Notes: a model not told the origin generated them from the letters alone. A stretch of 41,187 nt of DNA from an uncultured beta proteobacterium (GCA_903945325.1 CAJAVE010000160.1:1-41187), one strand, 5' to 3'. Shown: positions 24,507-34,073, counted from the stretch's first letter. Made by a program: numbers and translations.

Positions 24507-26546
24507 ATGAACCCATCAAAGGTCGGAAAAATCGCTTCGGGAGTGGCGCTAATGGTTGTCGCCATGGGCAGCGCTGCCTTGACCCTGGGCCGAACGCAGG
24601 ATGTTGCTTGGGTTGGTAAACCGCTGGACGCACTATTTCAAGTGCAGTTTGAAAATGTTGGTGACTTGCTGCCCGACTGTCTGGCCGCTGAGGTTTTTTA
24701 CGGCGATACCCAACTAGACCCGTCACGCGTGTCGGTGACGGTATCCCAAGCCCCAGGCATTGTTGGAGTTCAAAGCCTGCGTGTTCTGACAACGCTACCC
24801 ATTGACGAGCCGATTGTTACGGTGCAGCTTCGCATCGGTTGCCAGCAAAAACTCGCTAAGCGATACACCTTGTTTGCCGAGTTGCCCACCAATGTCGTGG
24901 AGCCCGTGGTGCCCAACGCGCCCCGAAGCAACAGTGGCAACGCTCGTGTGACTTCCATAGGCTTGCCTGTGAAGCCTGTACAGTCTGGTTCTGCCGACCG
25001 AGCCCCCGTGGTCGTTGGCGAACCCGCCGTAGCCCAGTTCAAGAAACCCAGACAGGTCAAGCCAGCCGTGCAAACCACGCCGGCTTTTGCTCCGGCGGTT
25101 GAACCCAGTACCAGAAAGCAATCCACCAGGGTTCCCGCTAGATCGCGACTGAAGCTTGATTCGCTGGATTTGTTGATCGAGCGTGATCCCATCCTGCGCA
25201 CATCAACTGAACTGTTGGCTTTGCCGCGGGAGGACGACCCAAAGCGCACCGAAGCAGCGGCCCTTTGGCGTTCCCTGAATGTGAGTCCGGAGCAACTACT
25301 AGTAGACGAAGCCAAGGCTCAGTCGTTTGAAAGAGACATCAAGTCTTTGCATGCCCTGACCACACAAAACCAAAAGGCCTTGATTGACCTCGCGGGCAAG
25401 GTGCGACAGGCTGAGTCCGAGCGTTACGCCAACGGCTTGGTTTACATTTTGATGGGGCTGTTGATAGCCATTCTTTCGGGGGTGCTGTGGTTCTGGCGGC
25501 GTACCCGTGTTGAGCGTGCGAGCGACTGGTTACATGGACAAGATGCGCAAGAGAGCCTGCTGGCGGAGATTGTGCAAAGTTCGTCGAAACAGCGCTCTGT
25601 CGCGGCCGTTGGTGAATCTACATCTTCGCCCGTGGTGGGCGCTGGGGTCGTCACTTCTTCGGTTGCCCCCGCTCCGATGACGGAGGTTGACTTCGACTTT
25701 GATCTCGACGTAACAGAGCCGCCGGGCAGTGGCACTGTTCCTCCAATTGGCCCTACCCACTCTCGCGCTGCAGCGCGCAGCGAAAGTCACCGCGATTTCT
25801 CTGTCAGCCTTCCGCTGGGCACGCGTCCTTTTGACTCAGAAGAGTTGGTTGATGCGCGGGAGCAGGCCGAGTTTTTCGTGTCGTTGGGGCAACACGACAA
25901 AGCCATTGATATTTTGACAACCCGCATTGCGCAATTTGGCGAGTCCAGTCCATTGGTTTGTCTGGATTTATTGAAGATTTACCACGCATTGGGTCGCGAA
26001 ACCGACTTTGAATTCATGCGAGCCGAATTCAACCATTGGTTTGCCGGATATGTTCCCGAGTTTTCGGCGTTTGGTGACTACGGACGGGCACTGGAGCAGT
26101 ACCCGGAAATCATGGATCGGATTTCCGCCCTGTGGCCAGTGTCAGTGGTGCTGGAATACATCGAGGGTTGCCTGTACCACCATGCTGACGATGGAACTGG
26201 AGAAGGCGTTGTGTTTGATTTGCAGGCCTACCTTGACCTGCTTTTTTTGCATGGCGTTGCAAAACAGATCATTCGACAGCCGCAGTCTGCGGATGCCGGA
26301 CCTATGTCAGAGGCGTTGCGGATACCGGTCGGTGCCCAAGGAACCCCAATAGATGATGCCTCACAATCGACCGGTGTCCCAGTAATCGCGCGTCGGGCGG
26401 GGGCGCACCATCGGGGGGCACAGTTCGGTACGATGAAGTACCCACCGACAGCACCTCCACTGGAAAGCACTACCGATCTGAAAACGCAAACAGAAGCACG
26501 AATTGATCGAACTCACACCGACTTCAACTTCCTGGGTTTAGGCTGA
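24507..26546 (+). CDS. FimV-like membrane protein
   Basis: The 679-residue product starts with a signal peptide (about 1-25), then an extracytoplasmic domain beginning ALTLGRTQDVAWVGKPLDAL with DCLAAEVFYGDTQLD (about 25-125), a Pro/Ala-rich linker, a coiled segment (about 285-315), a membrane helix (321-340) and a cytoplasmic part with an acidic stretch (DFDFDLDV) and a TPR-like region (EQAEFFVSLGQHDKAIDILTTRI, about 452-475). This resembles FimV/HubP-type polar proteins in layout, although no LysM domain is obvious. The ATG at 24507 gives the signal peptide; an earlier TTG/ATG at 24465 is unlikely. It is convergent with another FimV-like gene, 21 bp apart. Confidence 0.7.
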   Translation: MNPSKVGKIASGVALMVVAMGSAALTLGRTQDVAWVGKPLDALFQVQFENVGDLLPDCLAAEVFYGDTQLDPSRVSVTVSQAPGIVGVQSLRVLTTLPIDEPIVTVQLRIGCQQKLAKRYTLFAELPTNVVEPVVPNAPRSNSGNARVTSIGLPVKPVQSGSADRAPVVVGEPAVAQFKKPRQVKPAVQTTPAFAPAVEPSTRKQSTRVPARSRLKLDSLDLLIERDPILRTSTELLALPREDDPKRTEAAALWRSLNVSPEQLLVDEAKAQSFERDIKSLHALTTQNQKALIDLAGKVRQAESERYANGLVYILMGLLIAILSGVLWFWRRTRVERASDWLHGQDAQESLLAEIVQSSSKQRSVAAVGESTSSPVVGAGVVTSSVAPAPMTEVDFDFDLDVTEPPGSGTVPPIGPTHSRAAARSESHRDFSVSLPLGTRPFDSEELVDAREQAEFFVSLGQHDKAIDILTTRIAQFGESSPLVCLDLLKIYHALGRETDFEFMRAEFNHWFAGYVPEFSAFGDYGRALEQYPEIMDRISALWPVSVVLEYIEGCLYHHADDGTGEGVVFDLQAYLDLLFLHGVAKQIIRQPQSADAGPMSEALRIPVGAQGTPIDDASQSTGVPVIARRAGAHHRGAQFGTMKYPPTAPPLESTTDLKTQTEARIDRTHTDFNFLGLG

Positions 26547-26567
26547 AACTGTGCCAACATTTGGCGC

Positions 26568-27566
26568 TCAGAGCTCGATGTCCAGCATCCGGGAATCCTG
26601 AGCTACTTCCTGCCCTTTGGAGTCTATGCGCTTTAGCAGATCCAGAGCCTGTTCTCGCAATGCAGGATCTGCAGTTTCCAGCGCCTCGGTGGCCAATTCG
26701 CGCGCTTCATGCCACATTTCAAGTGTTTCTGACTCTTGTGCCAGAGCCAAAGTGATACTGAAGTCGGGGTCCGCCGTTTGTTCAGGAACTTGTTCGGGTT
26801 CAGGTCTTTGCTCCAACTTTTTTGTAGTGCCGACCATTGACATGAATACATCCGGGTCACTTGGATCGGATGTCTGCGATGCGTTGACTGGCGCCGTAGC
26901 GATAGGATGAAGCGGGGCCAAGGATGGCTGTTCATCCCGCTCAAGCAGAAGCGCGCGCGCCTCGCGCTTTACAGCCAACGACTTGCGAACGCGAATGACC
27001 TCACTGGCTGCCGCTTCGGAGTCAAATCCCACCGGCGCCTCAAATCGGGGGAACACGTTCTTTGACAAAGGTGTTTGTGCCGAGGGCTTCGCTTCTGCCC
27101 CGATAGCGTGGGCCTGGGACCTCCCGTTCGCTTCTTGCGGAGGGTTCTCATTGGATTTTGGATCTGGCGCTGACACTGGTTCATGCAGGACGCCAAAGTT
27201 GCTCAGGGGTTCGTGGATTTCCAGGTACTCATCGCTGTCTTGGGAACGCCGTGTCCGCTGGCGTTGCCAGACAAACCACAAGACCAAAGCCAGCGCTGCG
27301 CTTGGCACCAAAAAAGCGCCAATGGCCGTTGTGTTGATGGCAGGGATGGCTGGAATCTCAGACAGTATGGTCGTCAATGGATCCACCGTCGGCCGTCCCA
27401 GTAGTTGCTGGACGGTAGTCTGCGTTGCCATTGCCTCACGCTCCAGTGCATGGATATCGATGGCCATATGCTCAAACGGCGTGACTGCGGTCACAGCAGG
27501 ACTCTGTGGCTGGTCAGTATGATCCGGCAATGAATTGGAATTGGACAAAATTAGTGCACCTTGCAC
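26568..27566 (-). CDS. FimV C-terminus-like membrane protein
   Basis: The 332-residue protein has one membrane helix (about 80-101), an acidic/proline-rich cytoplasmic linker, and a C-terminal segment SITLALAQESETLEMWHEARELATEALETADPALREQALDLLKRID (written here only to place it, residues about 275-320) that resembles the terminal TPR-like helix pair of FimV, in which a lone repeat precedes the acidic tail. No enzymatic motif is seen. Start: a GTG at 27566 is the longest choice; an ATG at 27467 would remove 33 residues before a polar stretch, and neither has a strong ribosome site. It faces the other FimV-like gene, and the two may function together (inference). Confidence 0.6.
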   Translation of the reverse strand: MQGALILSNSNSLPDHTDQPQSPAVTAVTPFEHMAIDIHALEREAMATQTTVQQLLGRPTVDPLTTILSEIPAIPAINTTAIGAFLVPSAALALVLWFVWQRQRTRRSQDSDEYLEIHEPLSNFGVLHEPVSAPDPKSNENPPQEANGRSQAHAIGAEAKPSAQTPLSKNVFPRFEAPVGFDSEAAASEVIRVRKSLAVKREARALLLERDEQPSLAPLHPIATAPVNASQTSDPSDPDVFMSMVGTTKKLEQRPEPEQVPEQTADPDFSITLALAQESETLEMWHEARELATEALETADPALREQALDLLKRIDSKGQEVAQDSRMLDIEL

Positions 27567-27724
27567 GGTAATGACTGCCTCGAACAGTTACTCGCTCGCG
27601 ATGCGGCGAATGATAGTGCACAACGGGGCGCGAATGCCACGGTATTGGTGGGGAGGTACCCCAGAGTCGCCCTGTTTGTGGCCTTGTCGGTAGCCGCAGA
27701 ATGCGGTTTCACGATAATGGAGCC

Positions 27725-28495
27725 ATGCTGTTTTTACTCTCACCCGCCAAGTCGCTCAACTACGACACCCCTCTTGCACCCCACACGCCAACTGCCCCTC
27801 TGTTCGTCAAGCAATCTCAAGCGCTGATTGCGCTCTTGCGCAGCCAGTCTGTGCAAGGCATTGCCGGCTTGATGTCGCTCAGTGACAAGCTCGCGGCGCT
27901 CAATGTGGCGCGCTACCAGGCCTGGTCTACCCGCGCTACGGTCAAGAATGCGCGAGCCGCCGCGCTGGCTTTTGATGGCGATGTGTACGACGGGCTGAAC
28001 GCCCGCAACCTGGGTGAGGCCGACCTGGCCTGGGCGCAGGAACACCTGTGCATCCTGAGCGGCCTCTATGGCGTGCTGCGCCCTCTGGATCTGATGCAGC
28101 CCTACCGGTTGGAGATGGGCACACGCCTGGCCAACCCGCAAGGGCGTGACCTTTACCAATTCTGGGGTACACAAATCTCCGAGTATCTGAACAAGCGCTT
28201 GCGCGACGATATCAGCCCCGTGGTCATCAACCTGGCGTCACAGGAATACTTCAAGGCGGTGGACATCAATGCACTCAAGGCCCCTGTGGTGGAATGTGTG
28301 TTTGAAGAACTGCGCAACGGCCAATACAAAATCGTCAGCTTTTCGGCCAAGCGCGCGCGCGGCCTGATGGCACGCTTTGCGGTAATCAACCAACTGGTGC
28401 AGCCCGATCAACTGCGTGCCTTTGATGCCGGCGGCTACGCGTGGGACGCAGCACATTCCACACCACAGCGCCTGGTATTCCGACGTAAAGCATGA
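27725..28495 (+). CDS. yaaA: Peroxide stress protein YaaA (DUF328/UPF0246)
   Basis: YaaA lowers free iron and oxidative DNA damage during peroxide stress in E. coli. The 256-residue product matches the family throughout: MLFLLSPAKSLNYDTP at the N-terminus, LMSLSDKLAALNVARYQAW, FDGDVYDGLNA, LSGLYGVLRPLDLMQPYRLEMGT and INLASQEYFKAV; the C-terminus includes FSAKRARGLMARF. The ATG at 27725 begins the conserved start; the upstream frame to 27701 is not needed. The 158 bp before it (27567-27724) hold no recognised feature. A hairpin sequence lies just downstream. Confidence 0.96.
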   Translation: MLFLLSPAKSLNYDTPLAPHTPTAPLFVKQSQALIALLRSQSVQGIAGLMSLSDKLAALNVARYQAWSTRATVKNARAAALAFDGDVYDGLNARNLGEADLAWAQEHLCILSGLYGVLRPLDLMQPYRLEMGTRLANPQGRDLYQFWGTQISEYLNKRLRDDISPVVINLASQEYFKAVDINALKAPVVECVFEELRNGQYKIVSFSAKRARGLMARFAVINQLVQPDQLRAFDAGGYAWDAAHSTPQRLVFRRKA

Positions 28496-28503
28496 GACTT
28501 TGT

Positions 28504-28539
28504 GGGTCAGACCACTCGCGCACGAATGTGCTCTGACCC
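28504..28539. repeat. Palindrome after yaaA (possible terminator or REP-like element)
   Basis: GGGTCAGA (28504-28511) pairs with TCTGACCC (28532-28539), with an inner GCAC/GTGC pair around a GAAT loop. A short run of cytosines, not thymines, follows further on, so a classical rho-independent terminator is doubtful. Confidence 0.4.
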
Positions 28540-28587
28540 CAGCCAATTGAGAGACCCCCCCCCAACGTAAAACGTGCGTAAGCAGCT

Positions 28588-29499
28588 ATGAAAATTAGAG
28601 CAAACGGACTCGACATCGAAGTTGAAGATACCGCCGAGATCAATCCCCAGGACACCGAGGTCTATACCCGTCCTGCGGTGCTGCTCATCATGGGCCTGGG
28701 CATGCAGCTCATCGCCTGGCCGCCCCAACTGGTGGACGAACTGGTGGACGCGGGCTTTCGTGTGATCCGCATGGACAACCGCGACATTGGCCTGAGCCAG
28801 CACTTTGACCATCTAGGCAAGCCCAACATTTTGATGGCCGGCATCCGCTACAAGCTGGGCTTGCGAGTTCGGGCGCCCTATATGCTGGAAGACATGGCAA
28901 AAGACGCCCTGGGCGTGCTAGACGCCCTCGGAGTGACCAGCGCCCACATCGTCGGGGTCAGCATGGGCGGTATGGTCGCGCAGCGGGTTGCCATTGCTGC
29001 GCCCCAGCGCGTGCTGAGCCTGACCAGCATTATGAGCAGCAGTGGTGCCAAGGCGTTGAAGCAGGCACATCACGACGTCACGCGTGTGCTACTGCGCCGC
29101 CCCGCCAGTACAGCGCTGGAGGCGGTGGTAGACCACTATGTGACTCTGTACAAGACCATTGGCAGCCCTGGCTTTCCCACACCAGAGTTCGAGTTGCGCA
29201 GCAGGATCACCCGCGCTGTCCAGCGCAGCTATCACCCGGCGGGAACTCAGCGCCAGATGGTGGCCATCGTGGCGGATACGACCCGCGCCGCGCAGCTCTC
29301 AAACATTACCTGTCCTACTCTGGTGTTGCACGGCAAATCAGACCCGCTGGTGCCGTTTGAGCATGGTGAAGATGTGGCGCAGCGCATCCGTGGCGCACGC
29401 CTGGTAGGCATTGACGGAATGGGACACGACCTACCGCCCGAGCCGGTATCGCAAATCCTGGATGCGCTGATTCCCCACTTGCAGGCAACCAAACCATGA
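28588..29499 (+). CDS. Alpha/beta hydrolase
   Basis: This 303-residue enzyme has the alpha/beta-hydrolase fold: [15 protein letters not shown] (oxyanion region), the nucleophile elbow GVSMGG (Ser125), the acidic residue in [12 protein letters not shown] and the histidine in [11 protein letters not shown]. The catalytic triad is therefore complete. The closest known pattern is the esterase/lipase group with IMGLGMQ, but the substrate is unknown. It is translationally coupled to queF: its TGA overlaps the queF ATG by 4 nt. Confidence 0.9.
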   Translation: MKIRANGLDIEVEDTAEINPQDTEVYTRPAVLLIMGLGMQLIAWPPQLVDELVDAGFRVIRMDNRDIGLSQHFDHLGKPNILMAGIRYKLGLRVRAPYMLEDMAKDALGVLDALGVTSAHIVGVSMGGMVAQRVAIAAPQRVLSLTSIMSSSGAKALKQAHHDVTRVLLRRPASTALEAVVDHYVTLYKTIGSPGFPTPEFELRSRITRAVQRSYHPAGTQRQMVAIVADTTRAAQLSNITCPTLVLHGKSDPLVPFEHGEDVAQRIRGARLVGIDGMGHDLPPEPVSQILDALIPHLQATKP

Positions 29500-30353
29500 A
29501 CACACCCGAACAATCGCAGCTGGGCAAAGCATCCGCGTACATTGACCAATACGACGCCACGCTGCTGTTCCCGATTCCCCGCGCGGGCAAGCGCGCAGAG
29601 ATCGGTATCACCGGCGCTGCGCCGTTCTTTGGCGCCGATATGTGGACTGCGTTTGAGTTGAGCTGGCTGAACCCGCGTGGCAAACCGCAGGTGGCGCTGG
29701 CGCACTTCACGATTCCGTGCGAGAGCCTGAACATCATCGAGAGCAAGTCCTTCAAGCTCTATCTCAACAGCTTTAACAATACGAAATTTGCCGACTTTGA
29801 TGCGGTGAAAGCCCGTCTGCGCGCCGACCTCTTTGAGGCCGTGTGGCGCACAGACGGTGAACCTGTGGCGGCGCCAGCATCCATCGGCGTGACGCTGCTC
29901 GGCTACGAGATGTTTGACCGCGAACCGGTGCACGAGCTTGACGGTCTGAACCTGGACCGTCTGGACATCGAGTGCACCCAGTTCACGCCGGCACCTGAGC
30001 TGCTGACGGCTACGCAGTATGAGGCACCGGTGTCTGAAGTATTCGTGAGCAACCTGCTCAAGAGCAACTGCCTGGTCACCGGCCAGCCCGACTGGGGCAG
30101 CGTGCAGATCAGTTACACCGGCGACCAGATCGAGCAGGGCGGCCTGCTGCAATACCTGGTGAGTTTTCGCAACCACAATGAATTTCACGAGCAGTGCGTG
30201 GAGCGCATCTTCATGGACATCTGGACGCGCTGCAAGCCGCTGAAGCTGTCGGTCTATGCGCGCTATACGCGCCGCGGCGGACTGGATATCAATCCCTTTC
30301 GCACCAGTCACCCGCAGGTGCTACCCCGCAATATCCGCACTGCACGCCAATGA
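29496..30353 (+). CDS. queF: NADPH-dependent 7-cyano-7-deazaguanine reductase QueF
   Basis: QueF reduces preQ0 to preQ1 in the synthesis of queuosine, the wobble-position tRNA modification. The 285-residue length and duplicated layout match the type II (E. coli-like) enzyme. Seen: the conserved [13 protein letters not shown] motif (about 85-97), the catalytic-cysteine segment [14 protein letters not shown] (about 190-203), and [11 protein letters not shown] with the catalytic histidine/glutamate region, then the arginine-rich GGLDINPFR. Its ATG overlaps the hydrolase stop by 4 nt, so the two are probably co-transcribed. No other queuosine gene is in the window. Confidence 0.97.
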   Translation: MNTPEQSQLGKASAYIDQYDATLLFPIPRAGKRAEIGITGAAPFFGADMWTAFELSWLNPRGKPQVALAHFTIPCESLNIIESKSFKLYLNSFNNTKFADFDAVKARLRADLFEAVWRTDGEPVAAPASIGVTLLGYEMFDREPVHELDGLNLDRLDIECTQFTPAPELLTATQYEAPVSEVFVSNLLKSNCLVTGQPDWGSVQISYTGDQIEQGGLLQYLVSFRNHNEFHEQCVERIFMDIWTRCKPLKLSVYARYTRRGGLDINPFRTSHPQVLPRNIRTARQ

Positions 30354-30366
30354 CATCCGGCGCGAG

Positions 30367-30418
30367 AGTAGCTATATAAAAGATAGCTAGTTGCGCTTGT
30401 TTGATAAGGGTTGGGGCC
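30367..30418. repeat. Dispersed ~50-bp repeat, family 1, copy E (inverted, diverged)
   Basis: AGTAGCTATATAAAAGATAG, followed by CTAGTTGCGC and GGGTTGGGGCC, matches the reverse complement of the family 1 consensus at its conserved blocks but is more diverged than copies A-D. It fills the queF to GGDEF-EAL gap and runs over the last codons of the GGDEF-EAL gene. Confidence 0.5.
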
Positions 30419-32258
30419 TTATTCTCTCAATATCTTCCAGATCGGCTGCCGGTGACGGTCGGCCAAAGTAGTAGCCCTGAAAGGCGTCGCAGCCCAACGA
30501 GGCCAGCAAGTTGCGTTGCTCGGCAGTCTCTACGCCTTCGGCAATCACGGTCAGGCCCAGGCTGTGGCCCAGCGCGATGACCGAGCGCGCCACGGCGGCA
30601 TCGCCTGGCTGGGTGAGCAGGGTCTGCACAAATGACTGGTCGATCTTGAGCTGGTCCAGCGGCAGACGCTGCAAGTGCACCAGGGATGAGTAGCCGGTTC
30701 CAAAATCATCCAGCGAAAAGCCCACCCCCAGCGCCTTGATGGCATGCATGCGGGTGCGGGTCTCACTGGTGTCGTTCATCAGCATGCGCTCGGTCAACTC
30801 CAGCCGCAGCTGCTGGGGTTTGGCGCCTGCTTTGCGCAGTGCGTTGGCCACCTGGCTGACAAAATTGGCATGCTCAAACTGGCTGGGGCTGATGTTGATG
30901 GCCAGCGTCCACTGCGCAGTGCTGGCCTGGTCGGCCCATACTGTCAGCTGGGCGCATGCGGTTTCCAGCACCCACTGGCCCAGCAAATGCCCGACACTGG
31001 TCTCCTCAGCCAAAGCAATGAACTGGGACGGCGGCACCACGCCCCGCGAGCTGTGGTTCCAACGTAAAAACGCTTCGGCCCCAATGGGTGCACCCTGCAC
31101 ATTGACCTGAAACTGGTACAGCAGCATGAATTCCTGGTGGGCCAGTCCGCGGCGCATATCGCGCTCCAGCGCGGCGTGCGCTGTCACGGCGGCCTGCATG
31201 GCAAGATCAAAAAAACGGACCGTGTTGCGCCCGGCTGCCTTGGCCTGGTACATGGCTATATCGGCTTTCTTGAGCAAGGCTTCGGTGTTGTCGTCTTCGC
31301 CGGGAAACAACACAATCCCGATGCTTGGCGTACTCTCAAACGGGTGGCCGCGCAACTGATAGCCTTGGCCCAAGGCGCCCAAGACTTTGGCTGCAACGGA
31401 TTCGGCCTGTGCTGCGCTCTCGTGGGACGTCGGGCTCAATCCTTCGAGCAGCACCACAAACTCATCACCCCCCAGGCGGGCCACCGTGTCGCCCTCGCGA
31501 ACGCAGGTTTTCAGACGAGTCGCCACCTGCTTGAGCAGTTCGTCACCCAGGTCGTGTCCCAGCGTGTCGTTGAGGTGTTTGAAGTGGTCGAGATCCAGGA
31601 ACATCAGCGCGCCATGTTGCGCGGTCCGTGACGAGGTGATCAGTGCTTGCTCCAGCCGGTCTTGCAGCAGCCGCCGGTTGGGTAAATGGGTCAGCGGGTC
31701 GTAGAAAGCCAAGCGCTGGATCTCTTCCTTGGCGTTGCGCTGTTGAGTGATGTCACGAATGACACCTACGAAGATCGGTTCACCCGCACGTTCCACTCGT
31801 GATACCGACAGGCTGATGGGGAACAGGCTGGTGTCTTTGCGCCGCCCGAGTGTCTCGATGCTTTGGCCAATGACAAAGGGTGTGTCGCTTGTTTCGAGAT
31901 GCTGTAAGTCAGCATCGCGTTGGGCTGCGTGGTCGCCAGACAATAGCAGGTTTGCAGGGTGTCCGATGGCCTCTGCTGCGGTGTAGCCAAAGATGTGGGT
32001 CGCAGCCTTGTTGAACGATTCAATCTGCCCATGTTCACTGAATGTGAGAACTCCGTCGAGCAGATTGTCCAGAATGTCGAGTGTGTGCTGCGCGGCTTCA
32101 CGCAAAGCCACCAAATTGGTCTGATGCTGTTGCGCTACCGCGTCATACTCGTCTGCAAGGGCGTCCAGTCGCGTGCATCTTTGGTTTTGCTGCTCTTTGG
32201 GGCAGCTGAAACCCGACAGAACCTCCGACTTTTCTTGCATGCGAACATCCCTGGCCAT
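30387..32258 (-). CDS. PAS-GGDEF-EAL cyclic-di-GMP signalling protein
   Basis: The 623-residue protein has no membrane helix. Domains: coiled N-terminus (1-58), PAS (about 59-175), GGDEF (about 183-345) and EAL (about 365-610). The cyclase half looks active: RLGGDEF (263-267) with the RxxD inhibitory site REGD (254-257). In the EAL half the usual EAL triplet is EAF (395-397) and the preceding QP is QF (382-383). The other catalytic residues are present: Asn455 in NISP, Glu487 in ELTER, Asp517-Asp518 in DDFGTG, Lys538, Glu574 and Glu577. Phosphodiesterase activity is thus uncertain. The start is the ATG at 32258; TTG at 32261 is an alternative. Standing alone, it is convergent with queF. Confidence 0.93.
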   Translation of the reverse strand: MARDVRMQEKSEVLSGFSCPKEQQNQRCTRLDALADEYDAVAQQHQTNLVALREAAQHTLDILDNLLDGVLTFSEHGQIESFNKAATHIFGYTAAEAIGHPANLLLSGDHAAQRDADLQHLETSDTPFVIGQSIETLGRRKDTSLFPISLSVSRVERAGEPIFVGVIRDITQQRNAKEEIQRLAFYDPLTHLPNRRLLQDRLEQALITSSRTAQHGALMFLDLDHFKHLNDTLGHDLGDELLKQVATRLKTCVREGDTVARLGGDEFVVLLEGLSPTSHESAAQAESVAAKVLGALGQGYQLRGHPFESTPSIGIVLFPGEDDNTEALLKKADIAMYQAKAAGRNTVRFFDLAMQAAVTAHAALERDMRRGLAHQEFMLLYQFQVNVQGAPIGAEAFLRWNHSSRGVVPPSQFIALAEETSVGHLLGQWVLETACAQLTVWADQASTAQWTLAINISPSQFEHANFVSQVANALRKAGAKPQQLRLELTERMLMNDTSETRTRMHAIKALGVGFSLDDFGTGYSSLVHLQRLPLDQLKIDQSFVQTLLTQPGDAAVARSVIALGHSLGLTVIAEGVETAEQRNLLASLGCDAFQGYYFGRPSPAADLEDIERIRPQPLSNKRN

Positions 32259-32310
32259 CAAATATTTTTTGAAAACCGTGAATCAAATCACAAAATGCTG
32301 CATTTGTACA

Positions 32311-32326
32311 CACCCCAAATGGGGTG
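32311..32326. terminator. Short palindrome downstream of the decarboxylase gene (weak terminator candidate)
   Basis: CACCCCAAATGGGGTG forms a six-pair stem with a four-base loop about 20 bp beyond the decarboxylase stop on the minus strand. No T-run follows, so factor-independent termination is doubtful. It also lies in the region upstream of the GGDEF-EAL gene and might be an operator instead. Confidence 0.35.
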
Positions 32327-32344
32327 GGCAACCTCGGCGTGGGG

Positions 32345-33964
32345 CTATTTTGGGTTGAGTCGCTTGACCCCTGCCACAAAGCGCTGCAACGCCTCGGACA
32401 GCACGCCGCGCGGAATCATGATCTCGATTAACTGGAACTGGCCCCGGGTGGCATGTGCCTGGTCCAGCGCCGTCTTTAGTTCGGCACGCGTATGCACCCG
32501 CACACCGGCGCCGCCCATGCCGGCGGCCATGTGGGCAAAGCCCCATTCGTCCAGGTCGGTAAATTTGGATTCGGGCTGGAAGGTGCGCAGCATTTCCCAG
32601 CTGGCGTTGTTGAACACCAGCACGATGGGGTCCCAGCCGTAACGGCGGCAGTTGCCCAGTTCCCAACCGGTCATCTGGAAAGCGCCGTCGCCCACCAGGA
32701 TCAGCGGACGTTGGCCGGTTTCGGCTTGGAGCCCCAGCCCGGCGGGCACGCCAAAGCCCATGGTGGCGTAGTAGCCCGGGCCCACCAGCGCGGTGTGCTC
32801 GATGTCCATGGCGGTGAACAGGCAGTCCCCCACGTCTGATGCAATTGGCATGCGCCCGTGCTCGGCCATCAGGTCATTCACCGCCGTGGCGATGTCGTTG
32901 GGTGCGATGGTGGCGCCGTCTGCAACCAGGCCGCGCGGGAATATCTGGCGGGTTACGGCAAAGCGCTTTTCGGTGGCGTTGATGCGCAGCAGCATGTGGT
33001 CTACCAGCGCTGTGAGAGTGACCTTGGCGTAGGTGTGGTAGCCGATGGTGAGCTGCGAGTCGAACGCCAGAATCGCCTTGCGCATGTCAATGGTTTTTTC
33101 AGATACCGCAAAGTTGGTGTCGCAGACGATCACGCCCAGCATGAACAGCGCGTCCGACGACTCCACCAGATGCGTGACTTCCGGCAGGCCCGCCACGCCC
33201 ATGTAAGTACCCACCAACGGCGCATCGGCCTCGGTCAGCAGGCCGCGGCCCATAAAGGTGGTGACCACCGGCAGGCCCAGGCGGCGCGAGAGTTCGGCCA
33301 CCTTGTCTTCCAGACCAAAGCGGCGCACTTCCACGCCCGCCATCAGGACCGGGGCGCTGGCCTTGGTCAGGCGGTCCAGAATTTCGTCGACGCAGGCGTC
33401 CAGTTTGTCGGTATCGATAGCGGCTGCGGCCAGGGGCGGCACCGGCATGCACTCCACGCCCACCATGTCGCGAGGCAATTCGATGTAGACCGGCCGCGAC
33501 TGGCGCATGCAGTTGGCCAGCACGCGGGCAATGTCGGCCGGGGCGCGTTCAGCGTCGTCCAGGCGCACCTGGTCGCAGGTAATCTGCTCGAAGATCTGGC
33601 GCTGCGAGTCCAGCGTCTTGGCCTGGTGGTGCAGTAACAGGCCAGAGCTTGCCTCGCCTTTTCCTGGCCCACCCGAAAGCACGACCAGTGGCGACTTCTC
33701 GGCATAGGCTGAGGCCACAGCGTTGACCATGTTCAGTGCGCCCGCGCCATAGGTGACCGCTGCCACGCCCAGTGCGCAGTTGATGCGCGCCGCCGCATCG
33801 GCCGCAAAGCCCACGCCGGGCTCGTGCGACAGGGTGTGCAGGGGCAGGATTTCCGACTCTTCAATGATGCGAAAGAAGGGCAGGGCGAAGTCGCCCGGAA
33901 TGCCAAAGATGCGGGTGGCGCCGTGCGCCTTGAGGGCGTGCAGCAGGGATTCGGTGATGTTCAT
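32345..33964 (-). CDS. ipdC: Indolepyruvate/phenylpyruvate decarboxylase (ThDP-dependent)
   Basis: The 539-residue enzyme has the three-domain ThDP-decarboxylase layout. Seen: FGIPGDFALPFF and LHTLSHEPGVGFAADAAAR, containing the activating glutamate; GAGALNMVNAVASAYAEKSPLVVLSG; and the cofactor site GDGAFQMTGWELGNC with a downstream NN (about 425-457). The sequence is close to the Azospirillum-type IpdC/phenylpyruvate decarboxylase, which makes aryl-acetaldehydes, an intermediate in indole-3-acetic acid synthesis. Precise substrate preference cannot be decided. Start: the ATG at 33964; a GTG at 33979 would add five residues. It stands alone; palindromes lie upstream. Confidence 0.88.
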   Translation of the reverse strand: MNITESLLHALKAHGATRIFGIPGDFALPFFRIIEESEILPLHTLSHEPGVGFAADAAARINCALGVAAVTYGAGALNMVNAVASAYAEKSPLVVLSGGPGKGEASSGLLLHHQAKTLDSQRQIFEQITCDQVRLDDAERAPADIARVLANCMRQSRPVYIELPRDMVGVECMPVPPLAAAAIDTDKLDACVDEILDRLTKASAPVLMAGVEVRRFGLEDKVAELSRRLGLPVVTTFMGRGLLTEADAPLVGTYMGVAGLPEVTHLVESSDALFMLGVIVCDTNFAVSEKTIDMRKAILAFDSQLTIGYHTYAKVTLTALVDHMLLRINATEKRFAVTRQIFPRGLVADGATIAPNDIATAVNDLMAEHGRMPIASDVGDCLFTAMDIEHTALVGPGYYATMGFGVPAGLGLQAETGQRPLILVGDGAFQMTGWELGNCRRYGWDPIVLVFNNASWEMLRTFQPESKFTDLDEWGFAHMAAGMGGAGVRVHTRAELKTALDQAHATRGQFQLIEIMIPRGVLSEALQRFVAGVKRLNPK

Positions 33965-34042
33965 GGCAGGCGGCTTCACAAGGTAGCGAAGTGAAAATTA
34001 TGCGGCTTGAATCGTGCAATGGGTGTTCGTAATGGATGCTGA

Positions 34043-34073
34043 ATGCGCATTTGAGTGCACGTTTTGTGCGCAT
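34043..34073. promoter_or_regulatory. Palindrome upstream of ipdC (candidate operator)
   Basis: ATGCGCA (34043-34049) and TGCGCAT (34067-34073) are exact reverse complements, 17 bp apart, about 80-110 bp upstream of the decarboxylase start. The spacing suits a dimeric regulator. No specific regulator can be named. Confidence 0.35.

Noticed and set aside
26553-26565. GCCAA-CAT-TTGGC hairpin between the convergent FimV-like genes as a bidirectional terminator
   Set aside because: The stem is only five pairs and no T-run follows on either side.
29247-30311. A 354-codon minus-strand open frame
   Set aside because: Antisense to the hydrolase and queF genes, both with intact catalytic motifs.
32858-33637. 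A 259-codon plus-strand open frame
   Set aside because: Antisense to the decarboxylase gene, whose cofactor motifs are clear; typical GC-rich shadow frame.
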